Below are positions 14,991-22,326 of a stretch of DNA of 38,845 nucleotides, in pieces. Position 1 is the first letter of the stretch. Each line of letters begins with the position of its first letter. The notes beneath the pieces are model-generated. The model was given only the letters and a program-made list of their open reading frames with translations, had not been told where the DNA came from and searched no databases. The position numbers and the translations under genes are program-made. The stretch is from SOIV01 sp964435925 (GTDB lineage Bacteria; Acidobacteriota; Aminicenantia; Aminicenantales; Aminicenantaceae): the NCBI GenBank assembly GCA_964435925.1, contig CAYTBG010000016.1, forward strand, positions 1 through 38,845, written 5' to 3'.

Positions 14991-15712
14991 AACTGGCTAC
15001 AGGCGTCATCCCCGCTCGTTATCAATCTCAGCGATTCCCTGGAAAACCCTTGGCTCTCATCCAGGGAAAGCCGATGATCCAAAGAGTATACGAGCAGGCA
15101 CGAGAAGCAAAGTTACTCGATCGTCTCATCATAGCCACTGACGACGAGAAAATTTTTGAGGCTGCTGAAGACTTTGGAGCAGAAGTCCAGATGACTTCTC
15201 CTTTGCATAATTCCGGAACTGAGCGAGTTGCTGAAGTAGCCAGGGAGATAAAAACTTCAATTGTCATCAATATTCAGGGAGATGAACCTCTCCTTAGAGG
15301 GGAGATGATAGACGACCTGGTGGAGGCTTTGCAGGATAAAACCATCCCCATGGCTACTCTTGCGGCCAAACAGAAAGATATGGACCTCCTTTATGATAAA
15401 AACGTTATCAAGGTAGCTGCGGATAGGGAAAGCTTTGCCCTTAATTTCTCTCGTTCTCCTCTTCCTCTTGAAACCTCGGATTATTTCCTGCAGCACATAG
15501 GAATTTATGGCTACCAGAAAGAGTTCCTTCTTGCTTTATGCGAGATACCGCCATCCAAGTCAGAAAAAACAGAAAGTTTAGAGCAGCTTAGAGCTTTGGA
15601 GAACGGCTACAAAATAAAAATTATCGAAACCCAATTTTCTACCTTGAGTGTTGACTCTCCTCAGGATATAATCAAGGTTGAAAATTTTTTGAACAAAGGA
15701 GCAAATGACTAA
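14987..15712 (+). CDS. kdsB: 3-deoxy-manno-octulosonate cytidylyltransferase
   Basis: The 241-residue CMP-Kdo synthetase shows VIPARYQSQRFPGKPL, NIQGDEPLL, FSRSPLP, HIGIYGYQKEFL, ESLEQLRALENGYKI and SVDSPQDI. It joins Kdo to CMP from CTP, the activation step before transfer to lipid A. The start is a TTG at 14987 in a TTGA overlap with the bactofilin stop; no ATG is available near the required N-terminus, so the rare start is probably real. The end overlaps pyrG, whose product supplies the CTP, by 8 nt. Confidence 0.95.
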   Translation: MKLATGVIPARYQSQRFPGKPLALIQGKPMIQRVYEQAREAKLLDRLIIATDDEKIFEAAEDFGAEVQMTSPLHNSGTERVAEVAREIKTSIVINIQGDEPLLRGEMIDDLVEALQDKTIPMATLAAKQKDMDLLYDKNVIKVAADRESFALNFSRSPLPLETSDYFLQHIGIYGYQKEFLLALCEIPPSKSEKTESLEQLRALENGYKIKIIETQFSTLSVDSPQDIIKVENFLNKGAND

Positions 15713-17327
15713 GTTTATCTTCATCACAGGCGGAGTCCTTTCAGCCTTGGGCAAAGGAATTGCCGCAGCTTCTATCGGAATGTTACTGGAAAGTCACGGC
15801 TACAAAATAACTATCCAGAAATTCGATCCTTATCTTAACGTGGATCCAGGCACCATGAATCCCTTTCAACATGGAGAAGTGTATGTAACAGATGACGGAG
15901 CTGAAACAGACCTTGATTTGGGGCATTATGAACGGTTCACTTCTACAAAAACGACCAAGGATCATAACTGGACATCTGGAAAGATTTACGAATCGATCAT
16001 AAGAAAAGAACGAAGGGGAGAATACCTCGGCAAAACAGTCCAGGTTATTCCTCATGTCACTGACGAAATAAAAGATGCTTTTTACACTGTAGCTGACGAA
16101 AATGATATAGTCATCGTTGAAATAGGCGGCACCGTCGGAGATATTGAAAGCCAGCCTTTCCTTGAAGCGATAAGACAGATGAGGCTTTCTCTAGGGTCTG
16201 ACAATACCCTTTTCATTCATCTGACATTGGTCCCCTTTATCAAGACATCTGGAGAACTTAAAACAAAGCCAACTCAACACAGTGTGCGAGAGCTACAAGC
16301 CGCAGGAATTCAGCCTGACATTATTCTCTGCCGAACAGATATGTTTCTTAGTCAAGAAATAAAGGCTAAAATTTCCCTGTTTACTAACGTGCCCTTAGAA
16401 GCTGTTATCACTGCCAAAGATGTGGATAATATTTATGAAGTGCCCCTTGCTTTGGCCCAGGAAGCACTGGACAGCATTATCCTGAGACAGTTTAATCTTG
16501 ACCCGAAGAAAAGGCGTCTGGGGAGCTGGAAAGCCCTGGTGGAAAGCATGAAAAATCCCAGGGATGAAGTCGATATTGCCCTTACGGGCAAGTACGCTGA
16601 GCTTCATGATTCTTATTTTAGCCTGAAGCAGGCTTTAGACCATGGAGGTGTTGCTCACCAGCTCAAGGTTAAAATATCCTGGATAGAGGCCGAGGATTTA
16701 GAAAAGGGGAAAGCCGAGAAAATCTTGGCAGGTGCAGATGGGATTCTGGTTCCAGGTGGTTTCGGCGTGAGAGGAATCGAAGGTAAGATCAAGGCTGTTA
16801 CCTATGCTCGTGAGAATAAGGTTCCCTTTTTCGGCATTTGTTTAGGCATGCAAGCTGCAGCAATAGAGTTTGCCCGAAATATCGCCTCGCTCCGCAACGC
16901 TAACAGCACAGAATTTAATCCCAAAACTCCCCATAAAATTTTCTTTAAATTGCGGGAATTGAAAGGAATAAAAGACCTGGGAGGCACTATGAGGTTGGGC
17001 AAGTTTCTCTGTCGCCTCGAAAAAGGCTCTTTTGCTGAGAAGGCATATGGTAAATTGAACATTTATGACCGCCACCGTCATCGGTATGAGTTCAATCCTG
17101 AATACGAAGAAATCTTATCCAAGGCTGGTCTTTTCATCTCAGGAAAAAACCCGGATCATAATTTGGTGGAAATTATCGAGATCAAAAAGCATCCTTGGTT
17201 TCTTGGATGCCAGTTTCATCCTGAGTTTAAATCTAAACCCTTAAAGCCTCATCCTCTTTTCAAAGCTTTTATTGGAGCAAGTTATGCCTATCGTTCCCAA
17301 AGAAATACTCATAAACGAAAAAGTTAA
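15705..17327 (+). CDS. pyrG: CTP synthase
   Basis: The 540-residue enzyme has the N-terminal synthetase domain (GGVLSALGKGIAAASIG, FDPYLNVDPGTMNPFQHGEVYVTDDGAETDLDLGHYERF). The C-terminal class I glutaminase domain has Cys379 in GICLGMQ and the His505/Glu507 pair in QFHPEF. It converts UTP to CTP with glutamine and ATP. Its place between kdsB and kdsA fits local supply of CTP for CMP-Kdo. It overlaps kdsB by 8 nt, and kdsA starts 44 nt before its stop. Near the end, the coding sequence also contains the kdsA ribosome-binding site. Confidence 0.97.
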   Translation: MTKFIFITGGVLSALGKGIAAASIGMLLESHGYKITIQKFDPYLNVDPGTMNPFQHGEVYVTDDGAETDLDLGHYERFTSTKTTKDHNWTSGKIYESIIRKERRGEYLGKTVQVIPHVTDEIKDAFYTVADENDIVIVEIGGTVGDIESQPFLEAIRQMRLSLGSDNTLFIHLTLVPFIKTSGELKTKPTQHSVRELQAAGIQPDIILCRTDMFLSQEIKAKISLFTNVPLEAVITAKDVDNIYEVPLALAQEALDSIILRQFNLDPKKRRLGSWKALVESMKNPRDEVDIALTGKYAELHDSYFSLKQALDHGGVAHQLKVKISWIEAEDLEKGKAEKILAGADGILVPGGFGVRGIEGKIKAVTYARENKVPFFGICLGMQAAAIEFARNIASLRNANSTEFNPKTPHKIFFKLRELKGIKDLGGTMRLGKFLCRLEKGSFAEKAYGKLNIYDRHRHRYEFNPEYEEILSKAGLFISGKNPDHNLVEIIEIKKHPWFLGCQFHPEFKSKPLKPHPLFKAFIGASYAYRSQRNTHKRKS

Positions 17328-18132
17328 AATAGGTGGAACCAATCCCTTCTTCCTGATTGGTGGTCCCTGTGTGATTGAAAATCAAGACCATGCCTTTTTT
17401 ATGGCAAAAGAAATAAAAAAAATCTGCGAAAATCTCCAAATCTCATTTATTTTTAAAGCCTCATACGACAAGGCAAACCGATCTTCAATATCTTCCTACA
17501 GAGGACCTGGTGCGGAGCGAGGATTGGAAATTCTGCGCACAATTAAAGATGAGCTTCTTGTTCCTGTCCTCTCCGATGTTCACGAAACAAACCAGATCGA
17601 GAAGGCTGCTCAGATACTGGATGTTATCCAAATTCCGGCTTTACTCTCCCGGCAGACAGACTTAATCGTCGAGGCTTCGAAAACTCAAAAACCCCTTAAC
17701 CTCAAGAAGGGACAATTTTTATCTCCTCATGAAATGAAGAATGCAGTCGAAAAAGCCCTCAGCCAGGGAAATGAAAAATTAATTATAACTGAACGAGGGA
17801 CCTTTTTCGGTTATAATAACTTAGTTTTTGACATCCGTTCCATTCCAATCATGAAGAAATGGGGATTTCCCGTTGTCATAGATGCTTCGCATAGCGTTCA
17901 AAAACCTGGCGGCGAGGGAAGCTCTTCAGGAGGAGAGGCTGAATTTATCCCCTATAAAGCAAAGGCAGGCGTGAGCGTTGGTGCGGATGGAGTTTTTCTT
18001 GAAGTCCACGATAATCCTTCCCAAGCTCTCTCAGACAAATTTAATTCATTGATATTAAAAGACTTACGTAGCCTTCTGGCTTCCCTGCTACGGCTAAGGC
18101 AAGCAAGAGATATGAATAACAATCACTCTTAA
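17284..18132 (+). CDS. kdsA: 3-deoxy-8-phosphooctulonate synthase (Kdo8P synthase)
   Basis: I chose the ATG at 17284, which has GGAG at 17274-17277 six bases upstream; a TTG at 17272 would add four residues. The 282-residue product shows GGPCVIEN, FKASYDKANRSS, LSDVHE, GQFLSPHEMKNAV and DASHSVQKPGG, all Kdo8P synthase hallmarks. It condenses phosphoenolpyruvate with arabinose 5-phosphate. The beginning overlaps the end of pyrG by 44 nt in another frame. kdsD follows after 15 nt. Confidence 0.95.
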   Translation: MPIVPKEILINEKVKIGGTNPFFLIGGPCVIENQDHAFFMAKEIKKICENLQISFIFKASYDKANRSSISSYRGPGAERGLEILRTIKDELLVPVLSDVHETNQIEKAAQILDVIQIPALLSRQTDLIVEASKTQKPLNLKKGQFLSPHEMKNAVEKALSQGNEKLIITERGTFFGYNNLVFDIRSIPIMKKWGFPVVIDASHSVQKPGGEGSSSGGEAEFIPYKAKAGVSVGADGVFLEVHDNPSQALSDKFNSLILKDLRSLLASLLRLRQARDMNNNHS

Positions 18133-18147
18133 GGAATAATAAAAACC

Positions 18148-19119
18148 ATGACAAAAAATGATATCATTCGAACCGGTAAATATGTGCTGGAAACAGAGGC
18201 AAAAGCAGTTAAAACCCTGGCTTCCGGACTGGATGAAAACTTTGCCAAGGCAGTTGAGCTTCTCTTCCAGACAAAATCTCGAGTTATAGTCACCGGCATG
18301 GGAAAATCAGGTCATGTAGGCAGGAAAATCGCCGCAACTTTAGCCAGCTGCGGTACTCCGGCCATTTTTATCCACGCGGCTGAAGCTGGACATGGAGACC
18401 TCGGTATGATCCTCAAAGAGGACATTCTCATAGCTATCTCTTACAGCGGAGAGACGAGAGAGCTTGTTGATCTCCTGGATTACGTGAAAAGGACTGGAAT
18501 AAAACTGATCAGCATCACAGGCGACAAAAATTCAAAATTGGGCAAGTACAGTGATATCGTCTTGGAGGCGAAGGTTGAAAGGGAAGCGGAACCTAACAGC
18601 ATGATCCCCACAGCAAGCTCTACCGCCGCCTTAGCGATGGGAGATGCAGTCGCTATCGCCTTGATGAAAAAGAAGGGGTTCGGAGAAAAAGATTTCGTTT
18701 TTGTTCATCCCAGAGGAGAAGCCAGAAAAAAGCTTCTCAAAATTAAAAATTTAATGCATAAAGGAAGAGAGGTCGCCCGCGTGTCTCAAAAGACTTCGAT
18801 GAAAGCTGTCCTTGAAGAAATGACCAGGAAAAAATTAGGAATGACGTGTGTGATCGACAAACAAGAAAAGCTTTTGGGGATTATAACAGACGGCGATTTA
18901 AGGCGGCTGATCCAAAAATTCGGAAAAAATTTACTGCAAAAAACCGCTCAAGATTGTATGACTCCAAATGCAATCACGATCGACAAAGAGGATTTAGCCA
19001 CCAAAGGCTTAAACCTCATGGAAGAGAACAAAATCACTTCCTTGATCATCAAGAATAAAAAAGGGGAAATTGAGGGAATCATCCATCTCCATGATTTATG
19101 GCGAACAGAGATGTTCTGA
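18148..19119 (+). CDS. kdsD: Arabinose-5-phosphate isomerase (KpsF/GutQ type)
   Basis: The 323 residues contain an N-terminal SIS domain (about 40-200: VTGMGKSGHVGRKIAATLASCG, HAAEAGHGDLGMI, SYSGET, FVHPRGE with the conserved His) and a C-terminal pair of CBS domains (about 205-320). The enzyme isomerises ribulose 5-phosphate to arabinose 5-phosphate, the KdsA substrate. The full CBS module is the usual form. AAGGAAT precedes the ATG. The stop overlaps the preferred kdsC start in TGATG. Confidence 0.94.
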   Translation: MTKNDIIRTGKYVLETEAKAVKTLASGLDENFAKAVELLFQTKSRVIVTGMGKSGHVGRKIAATLASCGTPAIFIHAAEAGHGDLGMILKEDILIAISYSGETRELVDLLDYVKRTGIKLISITGDKNSKLGKYSDIVLEAKVEREAEPNSMIPTASSTAALAMGDAVAIALMKKKGFGEKDFVFVHPRGEARKKLLKIKNLMHKGREVARVSQKTSMKAVLEEMTRKKLGMTCVIDKQEKLLGIITDGDLRRLIQKFGKNLLQKTAQDCMTPNAITIDKEDLATKGLNLMEENKITSLIIKNKKGEIEGIIHLHDLWRTEMF

Positions 19120-19664
19120 TGAAGGAAAAAGAGCGAGCCCGTAAAATCAAAATGATCATCATGGATGTCGACGGCACGCTTACTGACGGAAGCCTCCTCC
19201 TCCTTCCCGATGGCGAGGAACTCAAAGCATACAATGTCAAGGACGGGACGGGAGTTTTACTCGCTCACATGGCAGGACTGAAGACAGGTATCATAACCGG
19301 AAAAATATCAAGTTCCCTGAAAAAAAGGGCTGAAAGACTGAAAATCGTGGAGGTTCATGAGGGAATTCTCGATAAAAAAAAGGTTCTGCTGGAAATCATC
19401 GAAAAAAACAAACTCCATGCGGAGCAAATTGCCTATATAGGCGATGACGTAGGAGACCTTGAGGTTATCAAATCGGTAGGACTGGCTGGTGCCGTTGCCG
19501 ATGCGCATCCAGAGATAAAGAAACACAGTCATTTTATCTGCGGCAATGCTGGGGGGAAAGGAGCAGTACGGGAATTTATCGAATTCATTCTTGAAGCCCA
19601 GAATAAATGGCCAACCATCGAAGCCAGCTTTAAAGATCTTGTTAAGCTAAAGGAAAAAATCTAA
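19119..19664 (+). CDS. kdsC: 3-deoxy-manno-octulosonate-8-phosphatase
   Basis: The HAD-superfamily C0 phosphatase signatures are clear: MIIMDVDGTLTDG with the Asp nucleophile and acid/base pair, ITGKISSSLKKRAERL, AYIGDDVGDLEVIKSVGLAGAVADAHPEI and GNAGGKGAVREF. It removes phosphate from Kdo8P. With the ATG at 19119, which overlaps the kdsD stop, it has 181 residues. An in-frame ATG at 19098 would add seven, and neither has a strong ribosome-binding site. Short length and absence of a cap domain are normal for KdsC. It completes the Kdo pathway with kdsD, kdsA and kdsB. Confidence 0.93.
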   Translation: MKEKERARKIKMIIMDVDGTLTDGSLLLLPDGEELKAYNVKDGTGVLLAHMAGLKTGIITGKISSSLKKRAERLKIVEVHEGILDKKKVLLEIIEKNKLHAEQIAYIGDDVGDLEVIKSVGLAGAVADAHPEIKKHSHFICGNAGGKGAVREFIEFILEAQNKWPTIEASFKDLVKLKEKI

Positions 19665-19727
19665 AACTAAAAATATAATCAGCTAGGCGATAACCAGTTA
19701 CTTTTTCCTGGTCAGCTGGAGGATAAG

Positions 19728-21098
19728 GTGAAAATAAAACCAGAAATTTTCAGAGAGTACGATATAAGAGGAGTTGTCGATAAAGACCTGACTCAAGATA
19801 CTGTTGAATTACTAGGAAAAGGAATAGGCACCTATTTTCGCCGGCGTAAAAGAAAAGAGGTGGCCCTGGGAAGAGACTGCCGACTCAGCTCTCCGTTCTT
19901 TTCTGAAGCTCTGTCCAGAGGCCTTCTCTCAACAGGGTGTAAGATCGTAGAGCTCGGCGTCATCCCGACTCCTCTCCTTTATTTCGCCATTTATCACAAA
20001 AAAATGGAGGCCGGAGTGATGATCACCGGTTCCCACAACCCCCCTGAATATAACGGCTTCAAAATAATGGTTGGAGAGGAAACACTCTACGGAGAAGCCA
20101 TCCAAAACATATTCACCATCATTCAAGACAATGATTTCATAAAAGAGGAAAATACCTCCAGGAGAACTTACGATATTGTTTCTGAATACAAAGATTATAT
20201 TGAGAAAAATATCAGACTAGAAAAAAAACTGAAGGTAGTCGTGGATGCTGGAAACGGAACCGCAGGGGTTATAGCTAGCCCTATTTTCAAAAAGTTGGGA
20301 TGTGATGTTATCGAACTCTACTGTGAGATGGACGGCAACTTTCCCAACCACCATCCTGACCCAACTCTTCCTGAAGCCCTAGAAGACCTCATCAATGAAG
20401 TCATCAAGTCAAAAGCACATTTGGGCATAGCCTATGATGGAGACGGAGACAGGATTGGAGTCATTGATGATGAAGGTCATATTATCTGGGGTGACCTTCT
20501 CATGGTCCTCTTTTCGCAGGATATACTTTCGCGAAATCCAGGAGCTCCTATCATATCTGAAGTGAAAGCTTCTAAAGTTTTTTACGAAGAAATTAAAAAA
20601 TTTGGCGGCCGGCCTATCATGTGGAAAACCGGCCATTCCTTAATCAAGAAAAAAATCAAGGAAGAAAAGGCTCTTCTGGCTGGGGAGATGAGCGGCCACA
20701 TCTTCTTCGCCGACAGATACTTCGGTTTCGATGACGCCATCTATTCTTCAGCACGCCTGCTGGAACTCCTCTCCAAGTCAGAAAAAAAGCTCTCCCAGAT
20801 GCTCTCTGAACTACCCAAAACCTACAATACACCAGAAATCAGAGTTTACGCCTCTGATGAGGTGAAATTCAAAATAGTCGAAGAAGTAAAAAAAGAGCTT
20901 TCTCAAAAATACCCCATCATCGATATAGATGGTGTCAGGGCAATTTTTCCTGAAGGGTGGGGCCTGGTTCGGGCCTCAAACACTCAAGAAGCTCTAGTTC
21001 TTCGTTTTGAAGGCGATACAGAAGAAGCCCTCAAGGCCATAGAAAAAGAAGTTAAGCGTGCTGTTGAGAATGCCATAAAAAGGTTAGAGCGTACTTGA
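19728..21098 (+). CDS. Phosphomannomutase/phosphoglucomutase
   Basis: The 456 residues belong to the alpha-D-phosphohexomutase family. IFREYDIRG lies at the N-terminus, the phosphoserine loop is TGSHNPPEYNG (100-110, Ser102), the metal-binding loop is DGDGDRIG (Asp237, 239, 241), the sugar-binding loop is GEMSGHIFF, and a C-terminal phosphate-binding segment contains RASNTQEALVLRFEG. It interconverts hexose 6- and 1-phosphates; the neighbour that uses mannose 1-phosphate suggests phosphomannomutase activity (AlgC/ManB-like). The start is GTG, well supported by GGAGG at 19718-19722. It begins 63 nt after kdsC. Confidence 0.9.
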   Translation: MKIKPEIFREYDIRGVVDKDLTQDTVELLGKGIGTYFRRRKRKEVALGRDCRLSSPFFSEALSRGLLSTGCKIVELGVIPTPLLYFAIYHKKMEAGVMITGSHNPPEYNGFKIMVGEETLYGEAIQNIFTIIQDNDFIKEENTSRRTYDIVSEYKDYIEKNIRLEKKLKVVVDAGNGTAGVIASPIFKKLGCDVIELYCEMDGNFPNHHPDPTLPEALEDLINEVIKSKAHLGIAYDGDGDRIGVIDDEGHIIWGDLLMVLFSQDILSRNPGAPIISEVKASKVFYEEIKKFGGRPIMWKTGHSLIKKKIKEEKALLAGEMSGHIFFADRYFGFDDAIYSSARLLELLSKSEKKLSQMLSELPKTYNTPEIRVYASDEVKFKIVEEVKKELSQKYPIIDIDGVRAIFPEGWGLVRASNTQEALVLRFEGDTEEALKAIEKEVKRAVENAIKRLERT

Positions 21099-21238
21099 GT
21101 TTATTAGAGAGCCCCTTCCCAGCAATCCTTCAAGGCTTAATGAATTTCACCCATTCTTATTGCGGCCACTGCAGCTCTTATTTTATCCTTTCTCACATAG
21201 AATGAATAACTTAACTGCTTTTTTTAAAGGAGATTAAA

Positions 21239-22315
21239 ATGGATATTCGAGCAGTTATAATAGCCGGGGGTGCCGGCACTCGATTCTGGCCGTTGAGCCG
21301 AAAGAAAAACCCCAAGCAGTTTCTTCCGATTGTCAGCGACAAAACAATGATCGAAGAAACAGTCCATCGTCTTCTGGTAAAGGTCCCCTCGAACAATATC
21401 TACACTATAGCTAACTTTGCCCAAACCCAAGTTATAAGAAGTCTCCTTCCAGATCTTCCCCAAGAAAATCTTCTTGTAGAACCCGCAGGAAGAAACACCG
21501 CTCCTTCTTTGATGCTGGCCACCGCCTGGATTTATCTCCAGAATCCCAAGTCAGTGCTGGCTGCCTTGCCCGCTGACCATCTCATAAAGGACGCTCCTCT
21601 TTTCCTGAGAAAGCTCGACGCTGGAGCCACAGCAGCCGCTAAAGGAGAAAACCTCATCACGTTTGGAATTCCTCCCGCATATCCGGAGACTGGATACGGC
21701 TATATCCGGTTTTCCCCTGAAAAGCCTCTCCACTTCCTGGATGAGCCCTTTTTCCCCGTCCAGGAATTCAAAGAAAAACCTGAATATGAGCAAGCCAAGA
21801 ATTATTTAGAAAAGGGAAACTATTTCTGGAACTCAGGAATGTTTCTCTGGCGGGCAGATATTTTCGTCCAAAAGCTTGAAAAGCACGCACCTTCCATGTT
21901 TATTTATTGGCAAAAGATTCTTGATGCTCTAAAAAACAAGGACGAGACCCAGATCGCCTCTATCTTTGAGGAAATTCCTTCAATATCCATAGACTATGCT
22001 CTGCTGGAAAAAGCAGAGGGAGTGTTGATGGGCAGGGGAACTTTTGGCTGGTCTGATGTGGGAGCTTGGTCCTCATTAGCAGACATATGGCCTCGGGATA
22101 AAGATGGCAATACCCTTAAAGGAGAAAGCATTCTTCTGGATTCCCAAAATTGCCTCCTGTATAATCCCCACAAATTAACAGCCCTTATCGGAGTTAAGGA
22201 TATCATAGTGGTGGATACAGAAGATGCCCTTCTCATTGCTCACAAGAACATGGCTCAGAAAGTGAAAGACATAGTCGATAAAATAAAACAAAAAGGTAAA
22301 GTTAAATATTTATAA
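21239..22315 (+). CDS. manC: Mannose-1-phosphate guanylyltransferase
   Basis: The 358 residues match the short, GDP-mannose-pyrophosphorylase-only form: AVIIAGGAGTRFWPLSRKKNPKQFL near the N-terminus, then PAGRNTAPSL, ALPADHLI, YPETGYGYI, FKEKPE, YFWNSGMFLW and GTFGWSDVGAWSSL. It makes GDP-mannose from mannose 1-phosphate and GTP. The cupin-type isomerase domain of longer bifunctional ManC proteins is absent. AAAGGAG precedes the ATG. It lies 140 nt after the phosphohexomutase and 11 nt before the large unknown membrane gene, which it may share a transcript with. Confidence 0.93.
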   Translation: MDIRAVIIAGGAGTRFWPLSRKKNPKQFLPIVSDKTMIEETVHRLLVKVPSNNIYTIANFAQTQVIRSLLPDLPQENLLVEPAGRNTAPSLMLATAWIYLQNPKSVLAALPADHLIKDAPLFLRKLDAGATAAAKGENLITFGIPPAYPETGYGYIRFSPEKPLHFLDEPFFPVQEFKEKPEYEQAKNYLEKGNYFWNSGMFLWRADIFVQKLEKHAPSMFIYWQKILDALKNKDETQIASIFEEIPSISIDYALLEKAEGVLMGRGTFGWSDVGAWSSLADIWPRDKDGNTLKGESILLDSQNCLLYNPHKLTALIGVKDIIVVDTEDALLIAHKNMAQKVKDIVDKIKQKGKVKYL

Positions 22316-22326
22316 AGGCGTCATGA

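Noticed and set aside
19680..19722. Possible regulatory hairpin before the phosphohexomutase
   Set aside because: CAGCT/AGCTG and ACCAG/CTGGT can pair and touch the ribosome-binding site, but the stems are only 5 bp with uneven loops; not distinguishable from chance.
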